From positions 72,377,914-72,441,913 of the forward strand of contig OX375881.1 of NCBI GenBank assembly GCA_947359465.1: DNA of 64,000 bases, read 5' to 3'. Shown piece after piece: positions 55,497 through 64,000 of this stretch. This DNA comes from Metellina segmentata (lineage: Eukaryota; Arthropoda; Arachnida; Araneae; Tetragnathidae). The translations under genes were made by a program, and so were the position numbers. The notes below the pieces were generated by a model that made no database searches, was not told the DNA's origin, and worked only from the letters and a program-made list of their open reading frames with translations. Position 1 is the stretch's first letter. Each line of letters starts with the position of its first letter.

Positions 55497-55755
55497 GTTT
55501 TCTTCTGCTGATTATAATTTAAGAAACGACTGGTTTGAACTTTTAACATTAAAAGTTTGACGCAACTCACACAATTTTTTTTTACACAATCGTATATGAA
55601 CCATGATTTAATTATTTAAAGTTTAACCATATACCCTGAGCTCAACCTAAGCAATGAAAAGTTTAAGCTGTTTACTTAAATGAACATGGAACCTAATCAT
55701 AATCGTTTTGTCTCCTATGAAACGGAGCGTAACATAATTTGTATCACCAATTGCA

Positions 55756-55845
55756 GCCTCGGTAGCGCAGTAGGAAGCGCGTCAGTCTCATAATCACTCG
55801 TCACGAGTAATCTGAAGGTCGTGAGTTCGATCCTCACTCGGGGCA
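55756..55845 (+). tRNA. tRNA-Met(CAT), 17-nt intron
   Basis: Unit 160. D-loop AGTAGGAA; intron ACTCG-TCA-CGAGT; intact. Confidence 0.88.
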
Positions 55846-56103
55846 GTTATCTTTTGCTGATTATAATTTAAGAACCGACTGGTTTGAACTTTTAAAATTA
55901 AAAGTTTGACGCACATCACAAATTTTTTTTTACACAATCGTTTATGAACAATGACTTAATTATTTAAAGTTTAACCATATACCCTGAGCTCAACCTAAGC
56001 AATGAAAAGTTTAAGCAGTTTACTTAAATAAACATGTAAACTAATCATAATCGTTTTGTCTCCTATGAAACGGACCGTAACATAATTTGTATCACTAATT
56101 GAA

Positions 56104-56193
56104 GCCTCGGTAGCGCAGTAGAAAGCGCGTCAGTCTCATAATCACTCGTCACGAGTAATCTGAAGGTCGTGAGTTCGATCCTCACTCGGGGCA
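56104..56193 (+). tRNA. tRNA-Met(CAT), G19A D-loop
   Basis: Unit 161, as unit 144. Confidence 0.78.
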
Positions 56194-56452
56194 GTTATCT
56201 TTTGCTGATTATAATTTAAGAACCGACTGGTTTGAAATTTAACATTAAAAGTTTCGCGCACATCACACAACTTTTCTTTTACACAATCGTTTATGAACAA
56301 TGATTTAATTACTTAAAGCTTAAAAGTATACACTGAGCTCAACTGGCGCAATTATAAGTTAAAGCATTTTACTTAAATGAACATTGAAACTAACTATAAT
56401 CGTTTTGTCTCGTATGAAAGGAAGCGTAATATAAATTTTATCACTAATTGGA

Positions 56453-56542
56453 GTCTCGGTAGCGCAGTAGGCAGCGCGTCAGTCTCATAATCCCTCGACA
56501 CGAGTAATCTGAAGGTCGTGAGTTCGATCCTCACTCGGGGCA
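56453..56542 (+). tRNA. tRNA-Met(CAT), C2T
   Basis: Unit 162, as unit 145. Confidence 0.84.
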
Positions 56543-56802
56543 GTTATCTTTTGCTGATTATAATTTAAGAACCGACTGGTTTGAACTTTTAAAATTAAAA
56601 GTTTGACGGGCACATCACAAATTTTTTTTTACACAATCGTTTATGAACAATGACTTAATTATTTAAAGTTAAACCATATACCCTGAGCTCAACCTAAGCA
56701 ATGAAAAGTTTAAGCAGTTTACTTAAATAAACATGGAAACTAATCATAATCGTTTTGTCTCCTATGAAACGGAGCGTAACATAATTTTTATGACTAATTG
56801 AA

Positions 56803-56892
56803 GCCTCGGTAGCGCAGTAGGAAGCGCGTTAGTCTCATAATCACTCGTCACGAGTAATCTGAAGGTCGTGATTTCGATCCTCACTCGGGGCA
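56803..56892 (+). tRNA. tRNA-Met(CAT), C28T and G53T
   Basis: Unit 163. D-loop AGTAGGAA; C28T; G53T; intron ACTCG-TCA-CGAGT. Confidence 0.62.
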
Positions 56893-57151
56893 GTTATATT
56901 TTGCTGATTATAATTTAAGAACCGACTGGTTTGAAATTTAACATTAAAAGTTTCACGCACATCACACAACTTTTCTTTTACAAAATCGTTTATGAACAAT
57001 GATTTAATTACTTAAAGTTTAACCGTATACACTGAGCTCAACTGACGCAATGAAAAGTATAAGCAGTTTACATAAATAAACATGGAAACTAATCATAATC
57101 GTTTTGTCTCCTATGAAACGGAGAGTAACATAATTTTTATCACTAATTGCA

Positions 57152-57241
57152 GCCTCGGTAGCGCAGTAGGCAGCGCGTCAGTCTCATAATCCCTCGACAC
57201 GAGTAATCTGAAGGTCGTGAGTTCGATCCTCACTCGGGGCA
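57152..57241 (+). tRNA. tRNA-Met(CAT), 17-nt intron
   Basis: Unit 164, as unit 157; intact. Confidence 0.9.
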
Positions 57242-57501
57242 GTTTTCTTTTGCTGATTATAGTTTAAGAACCGACTGGTTCGAACTTTTAACATTAAAAG
57301 TTTCACGCCCATCACACAACTTTTCTTTTACACAATCGTTTATGAACAATGATTTAATTACTTAAAGTTTAACCGTATACACTGAGCTCAACTGACGCAA
57401 TGAAAAGTTTAAGCAGTTTACTTAAATGAACATGGAAACTAATCATAATCGTTTTGTCTCTTATGAAACGGAGCGTAACATAATTTGTATCACTAATAGC
57501 A

Positions 57502-57591
57502 GCCTCGGTAGCGCAGTAGGAAGCGCGTCAGTCTCATAATAACTCGTCACGAGTAATCTGAAAGTCGGGAGTTTGATCCTCGCTAGGGGCA
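57502..57591 (+). tRNA. tRNA-Met(CAT), GGGAG T-stem lineage with C56T
   Basis: Unit 165, as unit 158 plus C56T. Confidence 0.58.
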
Positions 57592-57850
57592 GTTATCTTT
57601 TGCTGATTATAATTTAAGAACCGACTGGTTTGAAATTTAACATTAAAAGTTTCGCACACATCACACAAATTTTCTTTTACACAATCATTTATGAACAATG
57701 ATTTAATTACTTAAAGTTTAACCGTATACACTGAGCTCAACTGGCGCAATTATAAGTTAAAGCATTTTACATAAATGAACATTGAAACTAACTATAATCG
57801 TTTTGTCTCGTATGAAAGGAAGCGTAATATAAATTTTATCACTAATTGGA

Positions 57851-57940
57851 GCCTCGGTAGCGCAGTAGGCAGCGCGTCAGTCTCATAATCCCTCGACACG
57901 AGTAATCTGAAGGTCGTGAGTTTGATCCTCACTCGGGGCA
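57851..57940 (+). tRNA. tRNA-Met(CAT), C56T lineage
   Basis: Unit 166, as unit 159. Confidence 0.75.
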
Positions 57941-58198
57941 GTTTTCTTCTGCTGATTATAATTTAAGAAACGACTGGTTTGAACTTTTAACATTAAAAGT
58001 TTGACGCACATCACAAATTTTTTTTTACACAATCGTTTATGAACAATGACTTAATTATTTAAAGTTTAACCATATACCCTGAGCTCAACCTAAGCAATGA
58101 AAAGTTTAAGCAGTTTACTTAAATAAACATGGAAACTAATCATAATCGTTTTGTCTCCTATGAAACGGACCGTAACATAATTTGTATCACTAATTGCA

Positions 58199-58288
58199 GC
58201 CTCGGTAGCGCAGTAGGAAGCGCGTCAGTCTCATAATCACTCGTCACGAGTAATCTGAAGGTCGTGAGTTCGATCCTCACTCGGGGCA
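58199..58288 (+). tRNA. tRNA-Met(CAT), 17-nt intron
   Basis: Unit 167, as unit 160; intact. Confidence 0.88.
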
Positions 58289-58546
58289 GTTATCTTTTGC
58301 TGATTATAATTTAAGAACCGACTGGTTTGAACTTTTAAAATTAAAAGTTTGACGCACATCACAAATTTTTTTTTACACAATCGTTTATGAACAATGACTT
58401 AATTATTTAAAGTTTAACCATATACCCTGAGCTCAACCTAAGCAATGAAAAGTTTAAGCAGTTTACTTAAATAAACATGGAAACTAATCATAATCGTTTT
58501 GTCTCCTATGAAACGGACCGTAACATAATTTGTATCACTAATTGAA

Positions 58547-58636
58547 GCCTCGGTAGCGCAGTAGAAAGCGCGTCAGTCTCATAATCACTCGTCACGAGTA
58601 ATCTGAAGGTCGTGAGTTCGATCCTCACTCGGGGCA
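58547..58636 (+). tRNA. tRNA-Met(CAT), G19A D-loop
   Basis: Unit 168, as unit 161. Confidence 0.78.
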
Positions 58637-58895
58637 GTTATCTTTTGCTGATTATAATTTAAGAACCGACTGGTTTGAAATTTAACATTAAAAGTTTCGC
58701 GCACATCACACAACTTTTCTTTTACACAATCGTTTATGAACAATGATTTAATTACTTAAAGCTTAAAAGTATACACTGAGCTCAACTGGCGCAATTATAA
58801 GTTAAAGCATTTTACTTAAATGAACATTGAAACTAACTATAATCGTTTTGTCTCGTATGAAAGGAAGCGTAATATAAATTTTATCACTAATTGGA

Positions 58896-58985
58896 GTCTC
58901 GGTAGCGCAGTAGGCAGCGCGTCAGTCTCATAATCCCTCGACACGAGTAATCTGAAGGTCGTGAGTTCGATCCTCACTCGGGGCA
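58896..58985 (+). tRNA. tRNA-Met(CAT), C2T
   Basis: Unit 169, as unit 162. Confidence 0.84.
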
Positions 58986-59245
58986 GTTATCTTTTGCTGA
59001 TTATAATTTAAGAACCGACTGGTTTGAACTTTTAAAATTAAAAGTTTGACGGGCACATCACAAATTTTTTTTTACACAATCGTTTATGAACAATGACTTA
59101 ATTATTTAAAGTTTAACCATATACCCTGAGCTCAACCTAAGCAATGAAAAGTTTAAGCAGTTTACTTAAATAAACATGGAAACTAATCATAATCGTTTTG
59201 TCTCCTATGAAACGGAGCGTAACATAATTTTTATCACTAATTGAA

Positions 59246-59335
59246 GCCTCGGTAGCGCAGTAGGAAGCGCGTTAGTCTCATAATCACTCGTCACGAGTAA
59301 TCTGAAGGTCGTGATTTCGATCCTCACTCGGGGCA
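59246..59335 (+). tRNA. tRNA-Met(CAT), C28T and G53T
   Basis: Unit 170, as unit 163. Confidence 0.62.
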
Positions 59336-59594
59336 GTTATATTTTGCTGATTATAATTTAAGAACCGACTGGTTTGAAATTTAACATTAAAAGTTTCACG
59401 CACATCACACAACTTTTCTTTTACAAAATCGTTTATGAACAATGATTTAATTACTTAAAGTTTAACCGTATACACTGAGCTCAACTGACGCAATGAAAAG
59501 TATAAGCAGTTTACATAAATAAACATGGAAACTAATCATAATCGTTTTGTCTCCTATGAAACGGAGAGTAACATAATTTTTATCACTAATTGCA

Positions 59595-59684
59595 GCCTCG
59601 GTAGCGCAGTAGGCAGCGCGTCAGTCTCATAATCCCTCGACACGAGTAATCTGAAGGTCGTGAGTTCGATCCTCACTCGGGGCA
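59595..59684 (+). tRNA. tRNA-Met(CAT), 17-nt intron
   Basis: Unit 171, as unit 164; followed by an unbroken T-run (GTTTTTTTTTGC), an especially strong terminator. Confidence 0.9.
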
Positions 59685-59944
59685 GTTTTTTTTTGCTGAT
59701 TATAGTTTAAGAACCGACTGGTTCGAACTTTTAACATTAAAAGTTTCACGCCCATCACACAACTTTTCTTTTACACAATCGTTTATGAACAATGATTTAA
59801 TTACTTAAAGTTTAACCGTATACACTGAGCTCAACTGAAGCAATGAAAAGTTTAAGCAGTTTACTTAAATGAACATGGAAACTAATCATAATCGTTTTGT
59901 CTCTTATGAAACGGAGCGTAACATAATTTGTATCACTAATAGCA

Positions 59945-60034
59945 GCCTCGGTAGCGCAGTAGGAAGCGCGTCAGTCTCATAATAACTCGTCACGAGTAAT
60001 CTGAAAGTCGGGAGTTCGATCCTCGCTAGGGGCA
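59945..60034 (+). tRNA. tRNA-Met(CAT), GGGAG T-stem lineage
   Basis: Unit 172, as unit 158. Confidence 0.63.
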
Positions 60035-60293
60035 GTTATCTTTTGCTGATTATAATTTAAGAACCGACTGGTTTGAAATTTAACATTAAAAGTTTCGCGC
60101 ACATCACACAAATTTTCTTTTACACAATCATTTATGAACAATGATTTAATTACTTAAAGTTTAACCGTATTCACTGAGCTCAACTGGCGCAATTATAAGT
60201 TAAAGCATTTTACATAAATGAACATTGAAACTAACTATAATCGTTTTTTCTCGTATGAAAGGAAGCGTAATATAAATTTTATCACTAATTGGA

Positions 60294-60383
60294 GCCTCGG
60301 TAGCGCAGTAGGCAGCGCGTCAGTCTCATAATCCCTCGACACGAGTAATCTGAAGGTCGTGAGTTTGATCCTCACTCGGGGCA
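60294..60383 (+). tRNA. tRNA-Met(CAT), C56T lineage
   Basis: Unit 173, as unit 166. Confidence 0.75.
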
Positions 60384-60642
60384 GTTTTCTTCTGCTGATT
60401 ATAATTTAAGAAACGACTGGTTTGAACTTTTAACATTAAAAGTTTGACGCAACTCACACAATTTTTTTTTACACAATCGTATATGAACCATGATTTAATT
60501 ATTTAAAGTTTAACCATATACCCTGAGCTCAACCTAAGCAATGAAAAGTTTAAGCTGTTTACTTAAATGAACATGGAACCTAATCATAATCGTTTTGTCT
60601 CCTATGAAACGGAGCGTAACATAATTTGTATCACTAATTGCA

Positions 60643-60732
60643 GCCTCGGTAGCGCAGTAGGAAGCGCGTCAGTCTCATAATCACTCGTCACGAGTAGTCT
60701 GAAGGTCGTGAGTTCGATCCTCATTCGGGGCA
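60643..60732 (+). tRNA. tRNA-Met(CAT), 17-nt intron
   Basis: Unit 174, as unit 167 with A38G and C65T. Confidence 0.83.
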
Positions 60733-60990
60733 GTTATCTTTTGCTGATTATAATTTAAGAACCGACTGGTTTGAACTTTTAAAATTAAAAGTTTGACGCA
60801 CATCACAAATTTTTTTTTACACAATCGTTTATGAACAATGACTTAATTATTTAAAGTTTAACCATATACCCTGAGCTCAACCTAAGCAATGAAAAGTTTA
60901 AGCAGTTTACTTAAATAAACATGGAAACTAATCATAATCGTTTTGTCTCCTATGAAACGGACCGTAACATAATTTGTATCACTAATTGAA

Positions 60991-61080
60991 GCCTCGGTAG
61001 CGCAGTAGAAAGCGCGTCAGTCTCATAATCACTCGTCACGAGTAATCTGAAGGTCGTGAGTTCGATCCTCACTCGGGGCA
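60991..61080 (+). tRNA. tRNA-Met(CAT), G19A D-loop
   Basis: Unit 175, as unit 168. Confidence 0.78.
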
Positions 61081-61339
61081 GTTATCTTTTGCTGATTATA
61101 ATTTAAGAACCGACTGGTTTGAAATTTAACATTAAAAGTTTCGCGCACATCACACAACTTTTCTTTTACACAATCGTTTATGAACAATGATTTAATTACT
61201 TAAAGCTTAAAAGTATACACTGAGCTCAACTGGCGCAATTATAAGTTAAAGCATTTTACTTAAATGAACATTGAAACTAACTATAATCGTTTTGTCTCGT
61301 ATGAAAGGAAGCGTAATATAAATTTTATCACTAATTGGA

Positions 61340-61429
61340 GTCTCGGTAGCGCAGTAGGCAGCGCGTCAGTCTCATAATCCCTCGACACGAGTAATCTGAA
61401 GGTCGTGAGTTCGATCCTCACTCGGGGCA
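61340..61429 (+). tRNA. tRNA-Met(CAT), C2T
   Basis: Unit 176, as unit 169. Confidence 0.84.
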
Positions 61430-61687
61430 GTTATCTTTTGCTGATTATAATTTAAGAACCGACTGGTTTGAACTTTTAGAATTAAAAGTTTGACGCACAT
61501 CACAAATTTTTTTTTACACAATCGTTTATGAACAATGACTTAATTATTTAAAGTTTAACCATATACCCTGAGCTCAACCTAAGCAATGATAAGTTTAAGC
61601 AGTTTACTTAAATAAACATGGAAACTAATCATAATCGTTTTGTCTCCTATGAAACGGAGCGTAACATAATTTTTATCACTAATTGAA

Positions 61688-61777
61688 GCCTCGGTAGCGC
61701 AGTAGGAATCGCGTTAGTCTCATAATCACTCGTCACGAGTAATCTGAAGGTCGTGAGTTCGATCCTCACTCGGGGCA
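61688..61777 (+). tRNA. tRNA-Met(CAT), D-stem variant
   Basis: Unit 177. D-stem 3' strand TCGC; C28T; G53 normal; intron ACTCG-TCA-CGAGT. Confidence 0.72.
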
Positions 61778-62036
61778 GTTATATTTTGCTGATTATAATT
61801 TAAGAACCGACTGGTTTGAAATTTAACATTAAAAGTTTCACGCACATCACACAAATTTTCTTTTACACAATCGTTTATGAACAATGATTTAATTACTTAA
61901 AGTTTAACCGTATACACTGAGCTCAACTGACGCAATGAAAAGTATAAGCAGTTTACATAAATAAACATGGAAACTAATCATAATCGTTTTGTCTCCTATG
62001 AAACGGAGAGTAACATAATTTTTATCACTAATTGCA

Positions 62037-62126
62037 GCTTCGATAGCGCAGTAGGCAGCGCGTCAGTCTCATAATCCCTCGACACGAGTAATCTGAAGGT
62101 CGTGAGTTCGATCCTCACTCGGGGCA
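62037..62126 (+). tRNA. tRNA-Met(CAT), acceptor GCTTCGA
   Basis: Unit 178. C3T (T3-G70 wobble) and G7A, which forms an A7-T66 pair; intron CCTCG-ACA-CGAGT. Confidence 0.84.
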
Positions 62127-62386
62127 GTTTTCTTTTGCTGATTATAGTTTAAGAACCGACTGGTTCGAACTTTTAACATTAAAAGTTTCACGCCCATCAC
62201 ACAACTTTTCTTTTACACAATCGTTTATGAACAATGATTTAATTACTTAAAGTTTAACCGTATACACTGAGCTCAACTGGCGCAATTATAAGTTAAAGCA
62301 TTTTACATAAATGAACATTGAAACTAACTATAATCGTTTTGTCTCGTATGAAAGGAAGCGTAATATAAATTTTATCACTAATTGGA

Positions 62387-62476
62387 GCCTCGGTAGCGCA
62401 GTAGGCAGCGCGTCAGTCTCACAATCCCTCGACACGAGTAATCTGAAGGTCGTGAGTTTGATCCTCACTCGGGGCA
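62387..62476 (+). tRNA. tRNA with Met body and CAC anticodon
   Basis: Unit 179. Anticodon CAC at 62420-62422, C56T, intron CCTCG-ACA-CGAGT. Copy of unit 148 about 10.8 kb upstream. Confidence 0.72.
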
Positions 62477-62735
62477 GTTTTCTTCTGCTGATTATAATTT
62501 AAGAAACGACTGGTTTGAACTTTTAACATTAAAAGTTTGACGCAACTCACACAATTTTTTTTTACACAATCGTATATGAACCATGATTTAATTATTTAAA
62601 GTTTAACCATATACCCTGAGCTCAACCTAAGCAATGAAAAGTTTAAGCTGTTTACTTAAATGAACATGGAAACTAATCATAATCGTTTTGTCTCCTATGA
62701 AACGGAGCGTAACATAATTTTTTTCACTAATTGGA

Positions 62736-62824
62736 GCCTCGGTAGCGCAGTAGGCAGCGCGTCAGTCTCATAATCCTCGACACGAGTAATCTGAAGGTCG
62801 TGAGTTCGTACCTCACTCGGGGCA
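62736..62824 (+). tRNA. tRNA-Met(CAT), 16-nt intron and T-loop change
   Basis: Unit 180, 89 nt. Intron lost one C (CTCG-ACA-CGAG kept); T-loop TTCGTAC; C3 normal, unlike unit 149. Confidence 0.62.
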
Positions 62825-63084
62825 GTTTTCTTTTGCTGATTATAGTTTAAGAATCGACTGGTTCGAACTTTTAACATTAAAAGTTTCACGCCCATCACAC
62901 AACTTTTCTTTTACACAATCGTTTATGAACAATGATCTAATTACTTAAAGTTTAACCGTATACACTGAGCTAAACTGGCGCAATTATAAGTTAAAGCATT
63001 TTACATAAATGAACATTGAAACTAACTATAATCGTTTTGTCTCGTATGAAAGGAAGCGTAATATAAATTTTATCACTAATTGGA

Positions 63085-63174
63085 GCCTCGGTAGCGCAGT
63101 AGGCAGCGCGTCAGTCTCATAATCCCTCGACACGAGTAATCTGAAGGTCGTGAGTTTGATCCTCACTCGGGGCA
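63085..63174 (+). tRNA. tRNA-Met(CAT), C56T lineage
   Basis: Unit 181, as unit 150. Confidence 0.75.
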
Positions 63175-63432
63175 GTTTTCTTCTGCTGATTATAATTTAA
63201 GAAACGACTGGTTTGAACTTTTAACATTAAAAGTTTGACGCAACTCACAAATTTTTTTTTACACAATCGTTTATGAACAATGACTTAATTATTTAAAGTT
63301 TAACCATATACCCTGAGCTCAACCTAAGCAATGAAAAGTTTAAGCAGTTTACTTAAATAAACATGGAAACTAATCATAATCGTTTTGTCTCCTATGAAAC
63401 GGACCGTAACATAATTTGTATCACTAATTGAA

Positions 63433-63522
63433 GCCTCGGTAGCGCAGTAGAAAGCGCGTCAGTCTCATAATCACTCGTCACGAGTAATCTGAAGGTCGTG
63501 AGTTCGATCCTCACTCGGGGCA
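63433..63522 (+). tRNA. tRNA-Met(CAT), G19A D-loop
   Basis: Unit 182, as unit 168. Confidence 0.78.
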
Positions 63523-63781
63523 GTTATCTTTTGCTGATTATAATTTAAGAACAGACTGGTTTGAAATTTAACATTAAAAGTTTCGCGCACATCACACAAC
63601 TTTTCTTTTACACAATCGTTTATGAACAATGATTTAATTACTTAAAGCTTAAAAGTATACACTGAGCTCAACTGGCGCAATTATAAGCTAAAGCATTTTA
63701 CTTAAATGAACATTGAAACTAACTATAATCGTTTTGTCTCGTATGAAAGGAAGCGTAATATAAATTTTATCACTAATTGGA

Positions 63782-63871
63782 GTCTCGGTAGCGCAGTAGG
63801 CAGCGCGTCAGTCTCATAATCCCTCGACACGAGTAATCTGAAGGTCGTGAGTTTGATCCTCACTCGGGGCA
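63782..63871 (+). tRNA. tRNA-Met(CAT), C2T and C56T
   Basis: Unit 183. 5' half as unit 176 (GTCTCGG); 3' half and following spacer as the C56T lineage. Hybrid; last complete gene in the window. Confidence 0.75.
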
Positions 63872-64000
63872 GTTTTCTTCTGCTGATTATAATTTAAGAA
63901 ACGACTGGTTTGAACTTTTAACATTAAAAGTTTGACGCAACTCACACAATTTTTTTTTACACAATCGTATATGAACCATGATTTAATTATTTAAAGTTTA

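Larger units (their letters stand above)
54359..62126 (+). repeat. Seven-unit higher-order repeat, 2,443 bp, just over three copies
   Basis: Units 156-162, 163-169, 170-176 and 177-178 line up with offsets of 2,442-2,444 bp. Units 142-146 (49469-50953) are an earlier relative at an offset of about 5,937 bp from units 159-163. Confidence 0.92.
62387..63174 (+). repeat. Three-unit segment shared with 51563-52351
   Basis: Units 179-181 match units 148-150 at an offset of about 10,824 bp. The shared private variants are the CAC anticodon in the first unit and the TTCGTAC T-loop in the second. Confidence 0.85.
1..64000 (+). repeat. Tandem array of about 349-bp units, each with one intron-containing tRNA-Met gene
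   Basis: Every unit has the same order: tRNA gene, T-run terminator, AT-rich spacer, next tRNA, always on the + strand. From unit 1 (275) to unit 183 (63782) the mean period is 348.9 bp. In the entries below, tRNA positions use standard numbering, the D-loop means positions 14-21, and the intron lies between 37 and 38. In a 90-nt unit the anticodon is at start+33 to start+35 and the intron at start+37 to start+53. Shared features not repeated below: acceptor GCCTCGG with TCGGGGC (G7-T66 and T4-G69 wobbles), A box TAGCGCAGTAGG, loop CTCATAA, B box GTTCGATCC, discriminator A73, no encoded CCA. The tRNA body is that of animal elongator tRNA-Met (known family); its activity here is not shown. Confidence 0.97.

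Noticed and set aside
5797..62898. Short open frames of 61-89 codons on both strands, many with a shared YETDALPTALP-like peptide
   Set aside because: They run through the tRNA genes. The minus-strand ones translate the antisense of the anticodon and D-arm, a known source of spurious proteins in databases; the plus-strand ones translate the tRNA plus the terminator. Their similarity comes from tRNA conservation, and they repeat with the array.
1..64000. CRISPR array
   Set aside because: Regular spacing might suggest one, but the repeated part is a 90-bp tRNA gene, the spacers are about 259 bp and are themselves repeats of each other.
1..64000. tRNA-derived SINE family
   Set aside because: SINEs are dispersed, carry a tRNA-unrelated body and a 3' tail, and have individual target-site duplications. 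Here all units are head to tail with constant spacing, and the tRNA keeps its 3' end and terminator.
1..64000. Plant nuclear genome, because plant elongator tRNA-Met genes have introns
   Set aside because: The tRNA body (GCCTCGG, TAGCGCAGTAGG, GTCAGTCTCATAATCTGAAG) follows the animal elongator tRNA-Met rather than the plant one.

Overview
The whole window is one head-to-tail tandem array of nuclear tRNA genes. I count 183 complete copies plus the last 15 bases of another at position 1. All lie on the + strand, with a mean spacing of about 349 bp (about 90 bp of tRNA gene and about 259 bp of AT-rich spacer). Both window edges cut the array, so it continues on both sides. I found no protein-coding gene, no unrelated insertion and no gene-free stretch longer than a spacer.

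Each unit carries an elongator-type tRNA-Met with anticodon CAT. With the intron removed, the sequence closely matches the elongator tRNA-Met of animals: acceptor GCCTCGG, A box TAGCGCAGTAGG, loop CTCATAA, B box GTTCGATCC, discriminator A. This suggests a metazoan nuclear genome; I cannot name the species. The unusual part is a 17-nt insert after position 37, the canonical tRNA intron site. It is a short hairpin (typically ACTCG-ACA-CGAGT) bounded by a repeated AATC. Introns are not usual in animal tRNA-Met genes; plants have one in elongator tRNA-Met, but the tRNA body here is animal-like. No CCA is encoded, and T-runs follow each gene, as expected for RNA polymerase III.

Layout. Positions 1-5850 hold three copies of a six-unit higher-order repeat (2,093 bp). 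Positions 4460-6642 recur at 10041-12223. Positions 17015-22336 hold two copies of an eight-unit block (2,791 bp). Positions 22.5-34.5 kb are more mixed and contain most of the singular lesions. Positions 34812-37342 recur at 37951-40482 (3,139 bp), and 39346-41878 recur at 42138-44670 (2,792 bp). Positions 54359-62126 hold just over three copies of a seven-unit block (2,443 bp). Several units at block edges are hybrids of two gene types, so some crossovers or conversions fell inside the tRNA.

The units differ in D-loop, intron hairpin, T-arm and acceptor stem. Many match a functional tRNA. Others carry lesions that should impair folding or transcription, and some lesions have been amplified as lineages. 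A few copies have a changed anticodon: TTT, CAA, TAT, and CAC twice. Whether the array makes tRNA or is mainly a tRNA-derived satellite cannot be decided from sequence alone.
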